DNA of 64,000 nt from Coenobita brevimanus (lineage: Eukaryota; Arthropoda; Malacostraca; Decapoda; Coenobitidae). Positions 20,206-31,360 of this stretch are shown piece after piece (position 1 is the first letter of the stretch; each line of letters starts with the position of its first letter). The translations under genes were made by a program, and so were the position numbers. The notes beneath the pieces were generated by a model, which was not told the origin of the DNA, did not search any database, and worked only from the letters and a program-made list of their open reading frames with translations. The stretch spans positions 6,557,001-6,621,000 of the forward strand of contig CM064713.1 in assembly GCA_032717465.1 (NCBI GenBank), in the 5' to 3' direction.

Positions 20206-21755
20206 ATTGACTGACTGACTACTTAAAAGCTACAGTACTAACAGGATTGATTGATCCCTTTTTCAGGATTTCACTAGATGCTGAATAAACTGTGGATGCT
20301 AGACTTTGGTCTGTTTGTGATGTATATCGATGCATACCAATGAGAACTAAGTCATGAGTAGGGAGCGGGGAGGATCTGGGCCCCTACCCATGGTAGGGGG
20401 GGTGATTCCCCCACTGCCCTGTAGCCACCTTCCTCTACCCCAATACTTCTGTTCCCTCTCCCCCTCCCTCGGCTCTGACTGCCTCCTCCTCCTCCCTCCC
20501 TCCCCCTCCATCACCATCCTCCATCACACAACGGTGGTTACCACCCTTTTTCCCCCTCCCTGTCTCCCTGGGGGGGTTATATCCCCCCTACCCATCCTCC
20601 ACATCCCTGTACTCCCTCTCTGCCTGTCCTCTTTGTCTTGTGGTGCCTGTCTCCCACCCCTATACCCCCATACCCCCCCTCCAGGTCTCTCTCCACCCCA
20701 CCCCCACCCTCCACCCCCTGTAGTATGCTGTCTGCTTAACCCCCCCCCCCCCGGAGTATTATACGTTATTGTTACTATTCATGTTGTGTGTTTTCATTCA
20801 ATACCAGATTATTCTTTCTCTAACTGCATACACCAATGCACAAAACATAGAATGTATGTTATTTCATGTATGTTTTTTATTTTGACAGCTACACAGCTAA
20901 GGGGACAAGGGGAGGGAAGATGGGGAGGGGAGATGTGTTGTGGGGGAAGGGTGTTGGGAGTGAGTGAGGAACACCGACATAATTATTTTGCATGCTATTG
21001 TTTGTGGGTGGGGGGGGGGAAATGAGCTGGAAAACTCTGAAGAGGGGTAGGGGAGGATGGGGGGCAGCTCTAGCTTTTTTTCCCCTTGAAATTCTTACAG
21101 CTACTTGATTTGACAGTTCTGAGGGGAGGGGATGGGGGGAAGGGGTGAGGGGAGAGGGTGCTGGAGTGTGTGAGTAACAGCAAGAAAAAGATTTTGCATG
21201 CTTTTGCTCATTTTTTTTTTATTTGGACAGCTATACAGCTATGAGGATAGGGGACAGGGGGAGGGAATGTGGGGAGGGGAGAAGTGCTGGGGGGAAAAAG
21301 TGTTGGGGGTGAGTGAGGAACACCAACATAATTATTGTGTATGCTATTGTTTGAGAAAAAAAAAAAAAATGAGCTGGAAAATTCTGAAGGGTGGGGGTAG
21401 GGGAGGATGAGAGGGGGGGGGTGATGGAAGTGGGTGAGGAAGGTCATGGGAGAGGAGGAATGAGGGAGGAATGGGGTGGGGGTGCATAGAAAACTAGTGT
21501 CGCCCCACCTGGAAGGGTAACTTTTTTCAACTTTGATGGGCTATAGCTCATGAACCAGTTGGTCTAAAATGCTCTGGCTTGTGGCATAAGGTGTGTAACT
21601 TCAAGCTCTATATCTTGGGCATAAAACTTTTTGCTTCTGTAAGAGTCGAAAAATCGGCTCCATATACTGTACAGGTTTTCAGGGAAGTTTGGTCGATCAA
21701 ATTACGTATCCTAGGGGTTAAATAAAATATAAAACTGGCAGCACAGCTGCCAAGG
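20206..21755. mobile_element. Unclassified 1.55-kb insert in LINE G
   Basis: GTTGATATGG (20196-20205) and GTTGTTTTGG (21756-21765) flank it and may be an imperfect 10-bp target duplication. The RT reading continues across it. The interior has a pyrimidine-rich half (20390-20760, CCTCCC and CCCCAC words) and a purine-rich half (20890-21480). The purine-rich half holds tandem copies of a unit of about 320 bp: 20875-21060 and 21215-21415 share GAGTGAGGAACACC, ACATAATTATT and ATGAGCTGGAAAA, and a shorter copy lies at about 21090-21190. Open frames here are proline- or glycine-biased shadows. No transposon ends recognised. Confidence 0.5.
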
Positions 21756-21763
21756 TGTTGTTT

Positions 21764-21831
21764 TGGAGAAGGCCTTTTACAAAGTCCCTAGAGAAGTGGT
21801 GAACTGGGCAATGAGAAAGCTTGGAATCAAG
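21764..21831 (+). pseudogene. LINE G RT, central fragment
   Basis: The short piece reads LEKAFYKVPREVVNWAMRKL, the block of RT just after the first catalytic Asp. It continues the reading lost at 20205 and is cut again by the LINE D poly(A) at 21832. Confidence 0.65.
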
Positions 21832-22459
21832 TTTTTTTTTTCTTTTCTTTTTTTTTTCTTTTTTTTTTTTTAATGCACAAAAGGAACCAAAGGTCAGGAG
21901 CCAACAAATTGTTCCCTCTTAGAAAAAACAAAAACAAGATAAAAGAGAGCCAAATTCAAGATCTGCTCATTTTGAGATGCCTGGACTCACTGTGTCTGAA
22001 AGACAGATCATAGGCAGTAGGAAATACAGACAGAGGGAGACAGTTCCACAGTTGACCTGTTGCATACATGAAGGACTGGGAGTAATGGTTAACTCTTGCA
22101 TCAGAGAGTTGGACAGAAAAGGGATGAGAGTTTGTTGCCAGACGGGTGCTATGCGCCCACCATGGTGGTGGAGAGATGCATGCGGACAGTTCAGAATAGC
22201 AGTGACCAATGAAGTAGCGATAGAAAAGAAATAAAGATGCAGCAGTGTGGTGAAGAGACAGAGGTTGAAGGAAGCCAGTAAGAGGAGGAGAGTTAGTGAG
22301 ACAAAATGCCTCTGACTCCATCTTGTTGAGAAGAACTGCATGTGTGGAGCCTCTCCACAAAAGAGAGTTGTACTCTGCACAGGGGTGAATAACACCCATG
22401 TATAGAGTCAACAACTGTGCAGGGGTAAAGAAAGCACGGAGTAGGCTTGGCACACCCAG
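21832..22459 (-). pseudogene. LINE D 3' fragment
   Basis: A T-rich tail at 21832-21871 is followed by the LINE D 3' end and C-terminal protein on the minus strand (FTPAQLLTLYMGVIHPCAEY, SELSACISPP, GQLWNCLPLSVFPTAYD). It is more diverged than the copies at 36267 and 18858. It starts in the LGVLSRLR region. Confidence 0.75.
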
Positions 22460-22600
22460 GTGAGAGTGAATGGAGAATTGAGTGATGAGTTTTCCATGAA
22501 TGTTGGCATGCATCAGGGGACATTCTTGAATCCTTGATTGTTTGTCATGGTGATGAAGTGATGTCAAAATTGTGTTCATGGGTGAATGAGAGGGCTGATG
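22460..22600 (+). pseudogene. LINE G RT, fragment after LINE D
   Basis: It reads VRVNGELSDEFSMNVGMHQG and a following LNP-LFVMVM, the block leading to the second RT catalytic region. It completes the interrupted LINE G order. Beyond about 22600 the similarity fades. 22600-22939 shows nothing I can assign. Confidence 0.6.
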
Positions 22601-22939
22601 TGTACTGGGCTGTGAATCCTAGTAAAGTACATGGCCTTAAATGGAGACCAGTTACAACTGATGAAATGCATGTGTACAGTAGGTAAGATATGTGTATGTA
22701 AGGAATATATATTTTATATATATTGCAATTATACAGAAAGGGAAAATATGACACTTTACTGAAGAAAAAATAAGTATTTTCTGTTAAGTATTATTTATGC
22801 ATGTTTATGGTCGGGGGAGGCGGGGCTATGTGACGCCTTGCAGCATGGACGTGAAGGGGTTAATACCTCAAATCTTACTGCAGTGCAACACTTGGAATAG
22901 AAAGATGGCATTTTAGGTCAAGTTAAAGGAAACTGTATA

Positions 22940-23478
22940 CAGTAAAAGTCCAATTCTTCAGCATCCAATTCCCCGGCAAATCTGACATTTGGGCAGTTTT
23001 GAGAAATAGTCCCATTTACGAAAATCTCTGATCGTTTGGCAGATTTTCCAATTTTTTTCGTCAGTCTTGAAATTCTCCATGAGGACCCTCTACTGCTGGG
23101 GACTTCTTCCAGCAGTAGCAGACTCCAATCAACCCCTTCTATTGTACATATGTAAATAAGGAACCTACCATAAGTTTAGGTAAGTGCATGTGAACTTGTA
23201 GGCCTACTGTACCATTACATTTATATACAGTATGTTCACTAATTTCTTTATTTTTAATATTCATGTATAGTACTGTATTCATTACAGTATTGTACAGTAT
23301 CAAACAGTATACAGTACTCTCTCCAAACACATTTGTAATGATATGAGTAGTGATGATAGTGTTCACCAAAACATATACCGGTAAGGTATTGAGTGGGTAG
23401 GGTTTTTGAAAATTCGTCAATTTTGATATTTCGGCACTAGCCTGGTCCCATAGATGCCGAAAAATCGGACTTCTACTG
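22940..23478. mobile_element. MITE with TA target duplication, 539 bp
   Basis: The left end is CAGTAAAAGTCCAATTCTTC. The right end, as reverse complement, is CAGTAGAAGTCCGATTTTTC. TA flanks at 22938-22939 and 23479-23480. The ends resemble Tigger-type CAGT termini. The interior includes a palindromic CTACTGCTGG...CCAGCAGTAG near 23087-23120 and CAGTA-rich words. No coding capacity. Confidence 0.7.
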
Positions 23479-23590
23479 TATAGCATCATATTCTATTGCT
23501 GTTTTCTTGTTACATCTCAGCATTCAAGACTGCAAGATTCCAATTTTAAGTCAATTTAATGCAATCAAAGAATACATGAATAATTTCTAC

Positions 23591-23682
23591 CTGGCTGGGA
23601 ATAAGAGGTAGGAAGATGGATGGATCATTGGCCTTTAGTCTCCACACCTCCTGCAGAACACGAAAGCTGCACCTACGCTCAC
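23591..23682 (-). CDS. Candidate host exon, 92 nt
   Basis: On the minus strand a segment bounded by TTTACCATTCACCAG and GTAGAAATT (AG acceptor, GT donor) is open in one frame. It begins with two bases of a split codon, then reads ERRCSFRVLQEVWRLKANDP and SIFLPLIPSQ. Composition is normal for a protein, with no repeat match elsewhere in the window. The wider open frame is only about 45 codons, so chance is not excluded. I do not recognise the family, and see no partner exon within a few kb. If real, it would mark a host gene transcribed leftward. Confidence 0.35.
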
Positions 23683-24384
23683 CTGGTGAATGGTAAATAT
23701 GCAATTAGGAAGTTTAACCCTTGAACCCATTCATGTAATTTATAGATTATTCCTGCTACTTCCAGACTATTTTATTCAGCTTAGGAACAGTCTTTCATAC
23801 TGACAGTGTTTTTGAAGGCTATATACAGTATGTACCTACACCCTCTGGTTCAGAAAGTTTCTGTAAAGCTAAACAAACCTGCTGTATATGGATACAGCAA
23901 GAATAAAATGATGAAAGCATCCCCAGACTAAATGGATTAACCATGAGGGGTCTTACCTATCCATTTTTCCTTCACTTTGATGATGTAAACTGTACTGTAT
24001 TCTATTACTGCTACTGACAGGCAACTCTATGCTGATTTTAAAAGACTTTTCAAGCTGGAGGAGGCACACACAGTACTGCCTTCATTAACCCTTTCAGAAC
24101 TATGGGTCTGTCCTTAGAAGAAAAGAATCATTTCTGGAGGCAAGAATTGAATATAAAGATACACCACAAGGCTGGAGGGATTAATAAAATTGTCTGGAGG
24201 TATCAAGAACAAAATATACTGTAATGCCAATGTGCTGAAAACTTGAAAAGACTAAAGGCAACTGTTTCTAATCCCCTCACTAAATGGGGTATTTCTTAAA
24301 TTTAACCCCTTCACAATAATGACACCTTTTCTTGTTATTCATGCTGGCTACATACATATATACATCACTTATTCCTGTGTTGCC
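23683..24384. other. Unassigned spacer
   Basis: A/T-rich unique-looking sequence with no transposon ends, RNA gene or open frame of note. If the minus-strand exon is real, this would be intron or upstream sequence. Confidence 0.4.
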
Positions 24385-24655
24385 CCATGAAGAGTGTAGG
24401 AGCCCGGGGCTAGGCAAGCTCATCATTCGCTCCTCTTACATTCCATGTATCCATTACCAAGTCCTTTGTCCGGTCCTGGGTCGTCATCGTTTGGTCAGTC
24501 CTTGTCCGAGGCTTCTTGTTTGTTTTTTTAGTTAGTTGTTTTCCGGGGAGGGGCACTAACCCTCCGCCAACCCTTTTAGTCGCCTTTTACGACAAGCAGG
24601 GATACTGGGGGAGTATTCTTGAAAAAAAAAAAAACTATCCCCAGGGGGGTAATTA
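24385..24655 (-). mobile_element. LINE A-related 5' leader fused to a different tail
   Basis: Reading the minus strand, 24655-24435 matches the LINE A leader at 59513-59678 and 60466-60660: GGTTAGTGCCCCTCC-type words, then the start of the endonuclease (TWNVRGANDE). It then switches to TTGCCTAGCCCCGGGCTCCT and a TATATATGTATG-rich tail that is not LINE A. It resembles the mini-element at 4983-5088 in keeping the leader and losing the body. An A-run (24624-24636, plus-strand reading) lies near its start. Confidence 0.55.
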
Positions 24656-25186
24656 TGAATGTTTCTCACTTTTCTGTGTTTACAATGTTTATTTCTGTAC
24701 GGAGTCTTTTTTCCTCTGGGTGGTATAATACATATGGAAAGAAAGGAAATGGAAAGAGAGGAGAGAGATAATGGGGGATTAAACTGTGCAATAACACATC
24801 TTCAACAGTCTGAACTAGTCTGAAAAGAGCTCAATCACTATCATCAAGCAGCATAAAATACCAACACACCTTCATGCAGTATGAATCAGTCCGGAAAAAG
24901 CTCATTCACTATTAGTAAGCAGTACAGAATTACCTCTATGCACTACATTTGAAAGTACTATCCCTCACCATTCACTACTATCCTCATTCACCCATTCATA
25001 ACTCTAGCTCTCTCATGGCACTGGAGAGGAACACCTTCACACAGTGACACCATTATGCAAATGTCCTTCAACTATCACTTTCTCCCTTGAAAGGAGGATG
25101 GTGGACTCCAGAGGAGAGGCAATTTCAGTCTACACTGTAGTATACTGAGTTTATGTCCAAATATGGCTGAAGCAGCGGCAGCAGTT
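24656..25186. other. Unassigned spacer
   Basis: No elements recognised. Two weakly similar A/T-rich segments (24810-24870 and 24885-24945, both with GAAAAAGCTC or GAAAAGAGCTC and CAATCACTAT/CATTCACTAT) suggest a short old duplication. Confidence 0.4.
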
Positions 25187-25345
25187 TAATAACCAAAATG
25201 AAACTTAACAAATTAATCACTAGTCTGGCCGAGATTCAAACTATGGCCCATGTGCTCCACGTGCGTGCACGTTACCACTGAATTGAGCCAACTAGAGGAT
25301 CCCTGCCTTGCCCCTACGTAACACGGGCTTTTATAGACCCAATTA
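25187..25345 (-). mobile_element. tRNA-derived SINE (SINE2), copy 1
   Basis: Minus-strand reading gives an A-box-like CTCAATTCAGTGGTAACGTG and a B-box-like motif, here degraded (ATAGTTTGAATCTCGG), followed by a short TTAATTTGTT tail. About 160 bp. It is repeated in the same orientation at 25523-25682. Confidence 0.6.
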
Positions 25346-25522
25346 CATCCCTCTTTCCTCCCTTTGGTGATTAATTTGGTGAGTTTCAAACACAAATGGT
25401 AGTGCAGCACTGGATGCCACCACTGGAGATGCCGCGGACCACACCGAACAGCTGAACTGAGCTGTCAGCTAACCAACAACAACACTGCCCTCCAAGCATT
25501 GCCTCACATGCCATCGCTGCCA

Positions 25523-25682
25523 CCAATGTAATAACCGAAATGAAACTAAAAAAATTAATCACTAATCTGGCCGAGATTCAAACTCAGGCCCACGCGCTCC
25601 ACATGCGCGCACATTACCACTGAGCAAAACAGAGGATCCTTGCATTGCCTCTGGGCAACAGGGGCTTTTATAGACCCTATTA
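25523..25682 (-). mobile_element. tRNA-derived SINE (SINE2), copy 2
   Basis: Minus-strand reading gives TTTTGCTCAGTGGTAATGTG (A-box region), GTTTGAATCTCGG (B-box region) and an ATTAATTTTTTTAG tail. The two SINE2 copies are about 336 bp apart start to start, and the sequence between them is unassigned. Confidence 0.6.
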
Positions 25683-25689
25683 CAGAAGC

Positions 25690-27443
25690 AGAAACAACAA
25701 CAACAACACCACTTGCATCCAGAGAATATTACGTAAACACCTGAACTTGCTCCTTATGCTCCTTCCCCCCCCACCCTCTAACCCCCCCACCAGCCACTCT
25801 CTTACTTCCTCCACACCTCCTCAGCCTAACCCACCGATCCTTCCCACACCATCCAATTCCCCAACCCCTCCCATTCCACTCCAATCTAATCCACCCCAAC
25901 CCTTATCCCTATCACAACCTTCTCCTACCCCTTCCCCTCCACCCATACTCCCCTCCACCCCCTCTGTGCTGTAGCACCCAACACACATCGTACACACAAC
26001 ATTAACGCTTTCCAAATAAACACAGATGGCATAAACAACAAACAACAAGAACTCACACAATTCATCAAGCAACAAAACATACACACTGCCATTTTACAAA
26101 GAAACAAAACCGCAGAACACAAAAAACACCTACATTTCATAATTTCACCACCATCAGACAAGACTGAGCCGACGGTGGTGGCGGTGGACTCAACACCCAG
26201 GTACACCAATCCATCAACTTTTCGGATACTAGAAAACCACAAAATCACCTCTTCCCCCACATGACACCACAACAGAAATACAATCAATTAAAATACGCAC
26301 TGGCAACAAATTACATATAACAATCACCAATACATACATTCCCCCCTAATCATCCCCCACAGAACCACACAATTATTCTCCTCACATACACCACATCACT
26401 AACATACCCATCATCATCCTAGGTGGTGAGTTCAACGCCAAGGCATCAGCACATCAACAACCCTGACACAGACAGAAGGCTGGTATTACAATCCCAAGTA
26501 GAAAATCTTAACATTCTCAGCAATCTCCACCAACATACCCATCTCCAACACCAAGAACCTCTTCCTCCCGTCATCTCCAGGCATCTCCTTTTGCTCCCTA
26601 AACCATGCCCCCACAACATCCTGGAGAGTGGTTAAAACCATTGACTCTGACCACCTCCTAATCATCATCACTACCAAAACCAGAATCACCCCAGCCGGCC
26701 ATAGATACACATACACTAATTATAAGACAGCCATCTAGGAGGCCTTCACAACTGAAACAGAACAACAATTAGAAACATTAAACACTAAACCCATCACAAA
26801 CACCAAGATGGCTGTGCTCACTTTTAATACAATTATTCAAAATGGAGGCAAAAGATACATCCCAAGAGGCAACAGAAAGAAAGACAATCCCAACTTTAAA
26901 CCAGAAATTCAAGGCCTCATCAGTCAATGTGACACACTACAACACTCCCCAACACTATATACACAAGACACTGTACAACAAATACAAGCACTCAACACTC
27001 AAATAAACAATAAAATATCAGAGCAGCAAACACTAAAATGGAATAATTATCTCCAAACATTTGATCACAAAACAAACACTAGCAAACTCTAAAAAAACTA
27101 AACACCATCACACTCTCCAACAGCAACACTACACAATCACATGCTGCCATCACAACAATAGACACAATACCCTCAAACAAACAACAAGCAAACCCTCTCA
27201 TCCATCACTTTCCACACATCAGTTATCTAAACCCCCATCACAACTACTGACGTGTCATCCGATGCAAGAGACAGTTCCCCACAGATCCAGACTTCGCACT
27301 CTTCACTTACAATCAGATGAAAAACATCATTAGCAATCTTAAGTACTCATCTGACCGTGGCCCAGACAACATAACCAATATACACCTTAAACATCTTAAA
27401 CCACAAAGCATACAAGCACTCACCAACATACCAAAATACAGCT
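25690..27443 (+). pseudogene. LINE F, 5' part: endonuclease and start of RT
   Basis: This non-LTR retrotransposon is strongly A/C-biased on the plus strand. Pieces of the endonuclease are visible: NAFQINTDGINNKQQELTQF near 26010, a degraded GDFN region near 26420, and TIDSDHLLIIITT near 26640. A linker follows (26808-27092, FNTIIQNGGKRYIPRGNRKK) and then the RT entry SDRGPDNITNIHLKHLKP near 27355. Several stops and shifts. It is interrupted by LINE A at 27444. Its C-terminus at 46600-46760 has a Cys/His-rich motif as in jockey/R1-type LINEs. Confidence 0.65.
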
Positions 27444-28829
27444 CCTATCTATCTATCTATAGCCCGATGCCCTAATACCGCAAAGGGTGGCCGCAGACAA
27501 AACGCCTCCAAGTCGCTCTGTCACCCACCATCTGGCTACCCTCCCCCCAACTCACTCCCCCCTCCCTCATATACCTCTCAACTCCATCCCTCCACCTCAT
27601 CCTCGGTCTACCCCTCCCTCTCCCTCCCTCCACCTCACCTACATACACCCTCTTAGTCAGTCTTTCATTCTCCATTCTCTCCACATGTCCAAACCACCTC
27701 AGTGTATTTCTCCTATCTTCTCAACCACATCCACATCCATCTCACAACAACGTTCCTTCACTTCTTCATTCGTCAACCTGTCCCTCCATGTCATTCCACA
27801 TGCTCCTCTCAAGTAACTCATTTCCACTGCTCTCACTCTTGACTTGTTCCCCTCTTGCAAGGTCCACGCCTCGCTTCCATACGTCAGGGTAGGGATCACA
27901 ATACTATCATGCAGTGACTTCTTAACCTCCATACTCACCTCCCTATTTCTCATCACTGCTTTCAGTGAACCAACAACCTTCCTTCCCTGCTGTACCCTTT
28001 CACGCACTTCATCCCCCAAAGTTCCATCCTTACTCATCACACTACCCAAGTACTTGAATGCACTCACATTCTCCATATCCTCACCATCCAACCTCACTGT
28101 ACATTCTGTGACTTATTCCTCTCAAACACCAAAACTTTACTTTTGTTTACATTAACTTTCAGTTTCCTCCTCCTACACACTGTCCCAAATTCATTCACCA
28201 AACATTGCAACTCCCATTCATCTTCACTCAACAATACTGTATCATCAGCAAACAGCAAATTTGAATCTTCCAAATCTCACCCTCATTCATTAGAGCCACC
28301 CCCACATCCACTGCCCTACCTTGCACCTCCTTTACAACCCCATCCATGTATATATTAAACAGCCATGGAGACATCACACAACCCTGTTTCAGTCCCACAT
28401 TGGGATCAAAGAACTCACTCAGCTCACCATCCACTCGCACCATTGCCGTAGCTCCTTCATACATACTCTTCACAGCACTCAACAATTTCCCCTCCACTCC
28501 ATATATTCTTAATACCTTCCACATACCTTGCCTATCTATTCTGTCATAAGCTTTCTCCATGTCCATGAAGGCAGCATACACTTTCTTTCCCTTCTCTAGA
28601 TACTTCTCCACTAAACATCTTAGAACAAATATCTGATCTACAAACCCTTTTCCCTTTCTAAATCCCCCTTGTTCTCCAACTAGCTCCTCTGTCATATGCC
28701 TATCAGTGAGTCTTCTACCATATATTTTACCAGTCACACTAAGAAGGCAAATACCCCTATGGTTACCACCTCTAATCGCTAACCATTCACTATATGCTGT
28801 CTTCTTTTGTTCCATAGCTCGTTTCACCT
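27444..28829 (-). pseudogene. LINE A copy with internal deletion
   Basis: The copy is on the minus strand, with a TATC run at the 3' end (27447-27462). The protein is in pieces: 28827-28228 (linker then RT), 28097-27699 and 27684-27472. In the first piece EQKKTAYSEWLAIRGG passes directly to NHRGICLLSVTGK. Compared with 61690-62340 this skips roughly 0.6 kb, including the RT entry motif. The 3' end (GCAAAGGGTGGCC on the plus strand) marks subfamily A1. No clear target duplication. Confidence 0.8.
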
Positions 28830-29181
28830 ACTCACACAACATATTACCCAACATCTGGAAGCATGGTACTATCATCATTATCCCCAAACCCAGCTAAAAA
28901 CCCACGTTACCTTCCTCATACTGTCCCCTCACATCCTCTGCACTCCCTCTAAAGTCACGGAATGACTGGCATTACAATTAGTGGCACCTCACATCCTCCT
29001 AGCCCCATCACAACATGGTTTTAGGCTGATACACTTCACAAACATTCTTCTTACAGACCTTACACAAGGAGTTTTTGATGGAATCAATTCAGGCAAGCCT
29101 CCACACTGAACACTACTAGTCACACTACACATTAGCAAAGCTTTTGATGCCTTCCCCCACCACAACCTCACAAACAAAGTA
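28830..29181 (+). pseudogene. LINE F, RT middle part
   Basis: After the LINE A insertion the LINE F RT resumes: NILPNIWKHGTIIIIPKPS, then degraded blocks, then HISKAFDAFPHHNLTNKV, which contains the first catalytic Asp region. The reading stops at 29181, where a Tigger is inserted, and continues at 44923 with FNTIMQYAQ. The split falls inside the codons for Val-Phe. Confidence 0.7.
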
Positions 29182-29658
29182 GAGTGATCCCTCATTTATC
29201 CAGATGCTCGGTATCTGGACGATGGACATTGGCTCTATTAAACCATTATCCAAATTTACTTGCTATTATCCAGACGTAAAAGTGCCTGAGAACATCGGCC
29301 AGCCAGCCGACATGTCCAAACCGTGGCCGCTGGGCTTGAGCTGTGAGCAGAAAGAAGTCCGTAACCCACAACCAGAGCTAAAATGTCCATCCGCTCCTGT
29401 ACTAAATGGTCAAATTTGCGTGCTCGTCTCATCACTCTCAATGAACCTCCAGCACCCGGGCAACACGACTGTAAGCAGCAAGCGGTGTCAGAACGTCCGT
29501 ACGCATCCCCATCCAATGTCCCGTATCGCGCAGCCACCTGGCTAACTCTTTCCTAACTGCCACTGAGACTAACACAGACCGCAAGCCACGAGTACATGTT
29601 CAGTGACAGCACCCATCCGCCTCTCTATTGAATGTCGAAAGTCGTGTGGCCACCGGGA

Positions 29659-29660
<2 letters not shown>

Positions 29661-29729
<69 letters not shown>

Positions 29730-29889
29730 AAATACTTAAATATTTGGAACGACTTAGACAAAGAGGTGGTGCATGAGAAAAACATTCATGTGTGTAAAGG
29801 TAGACTTGATAAATGTGGATATGGAGACAGGACAACACGAGCATTGCTTAATTCCTGTATACTACAAATAGGTAAATACAAATAGGTAA

Positions 29890-29942
<53 letters not shown>
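29661..29942 (+). repeat. Two long CA runs flanking a LINE C 3' fragment
   Basis: (CA)n covers 29661-29726 and about 29893-29942. Between them 29727-29891 is a LINE C 3' end. It encodes IWNDLDKEVVHEKNIHV and GYGDRTTRALLNSC, then has the AATAGGTAAATA repeats. It matches 8618-8775 with the same 5' boundary. The microsatellites probably grew from the LINE tail and its target site. Confidence 0.8.
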
Positions 29943-29945
<3 letters not shown>

Positions 29946-30040
29946 TGCCGACAGAGACGGAGGTCTTCCTGGATCGTGCAGAAATAATCGCTAAATCAAC
30001 GGCGAAAAAGCAGACCAGCCTATTGTGATTGTGAAAATGA

Positions 30041-30063
30041 GTGCGTGAGTGGTGGTCCCGTCG

Positions 30064-30094
<31 letters not shown>

Positions 30095-31360
30095 CACAGC
30101 AGGTTTCAGTCAAAGAGTTCAAGATACAGTGGTAATGGAAAGATTCCATATTGTTGCACAATGGTGGAGGGCAACGGAGCTTTGTTTACAAATGACGAAA
30201 AGGAATTCGAGGGATTCTCCAAAGACGATGTGGGAAATGCAAGTATCATGTTGAACCAAACAAGAGTAGCTGGAGTAGAGAAAACAGCGGAGAGGAATGT
30301 CCAGGAAATAAAAAAGGTATGGATAGTAATTAGAGAATTACAGGAACAAACCCAAGAGCAGGAGAGAGAGATCATAGCTTTACGAAGTAAACTGGAAAAA
30401 GTTTGCACACGCAGTGTAGAGCAAGAAAGAGAAGTCACAGAATTGAAAATAAGTAATGAATCAACATCAAATGAAACAAAACAGCTTAAGAGGGAGAATA
30501 AGAGGTTGGAAGAAGAAAGAGACAGGATGAAAAGCAAACTAGATGAGTATGAATCCAAATCAAGAATTCAGGACGAGCACATTAAAGAAATCAAGGAGCA
30601 ACATAAGGCGTGGAAGAAAATTCAGAAAGAGGGAAATGTAAATTTGAAAGAGATTATAGAACAACAAAGCAAGGAAAAGGTGGAGAGGGAAGTGGTTAGG
30701 GTGCTGAGAAGCAGAGAATCTTTAGTTAGGGATGTTGCAGATAAGAAAAAATGTGTAATAATTTCAGGAGTTAAAAGAAAAAAGTATGACAATAAGATCA
30801 GAAAGAGAAAGGTTAAAGAAATAATATCAATAGTCATGGAGGAAAACAACGAAGTTCAAGAAGAGATTGAAGAGGTGTTTAGGTTAGGAAAGCACGAGGA
30901 AGGAGGGGAAAGGCCATTGAAGGTTAAGTTTAAGTCTCAGGCAACAGTTAATGAAATTATCAGTAGAACATGGAAATTATCAGACAAGGAAGGGTTAAAA
31001 AATGTTTCGATAAGGAGAGATGCAAATGACGAAGAAAGAGCTCAAATAAAGGAATTAGTAAAGGAAGAAAAAGGTAAAAAACGAACAGAGAACGGAGGAA
31101 GAGAAGACAGTGTTCTATTGGAGAGTCATGGATCAGAAATTAAGGAAGTGGTACCGGCGGAGAGAAGGAGAAAAGAGGGTATAAAAAAGATCATAAATAA
31201 TTGGAACGTGGCATATACTAATGTTGATGGTTTAATATTGGCTAGCCTAGAAATCAACGATTTTTTGAGGGTACATGAACCTGATGTTTTGTGCTTTGTA
31301 GAGACCAAATCAAGAGAAGATATTGATGTTCATATGGGAGATGGTAAATACAAACTGTGA
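30041..31360 (+). pseudogene. LINE B ORF1-like domain fused to the start of the endonuclease
   Basis: This open frame has 439 codons. The native start is uncertain because it passes through an A-run; the Met at 30161 (MVEGNGALF) is a better candidate. Residues about 75-220 are a long charged coiled coil (QEQEREIIALRSKLEKV, KQLKRENKRLEEERDRMKSK). Then a compact domain begins DKKKCVIISGVKRKKYDNKI and includes EVFRLGKHEEGGERPLKVKF, resembling the RNA-binding part of LINE ORF1 proteins. The same frame runs into an AP endonuclease start (NNWNVAYTNVDGL, LCFVETKSRED). The TGA at 31358 stands where Trp is likely. The frame continues open past it to 31792. Confidence 0.7.

Noticed and set aside
20354..21025. 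Proline-rich open frame that could be a secreted or structural protein
   Set aside because: It is a translation of CCTCCC/CCCCAC simple sequence running into a G-rich repeat. No start context or domain.
21480..21760. Conserved gene fragment ahead of the LINE G resumption
   Set aside because: Unique-looking, but all frames contain stops and no domain is recognised. Kept as part of the unclassified insert.
29600..29885. Cys-Val or His-Thr repeat protein
   Set aside because: Translation of the CA/TG microsatellite at 29661-29726.
29661..29942. CRISPR-like alternation of repeats and spacer
   Set aside because: Dinucleotide microsatellites flanking a LINE fragment; eukaryotic context.
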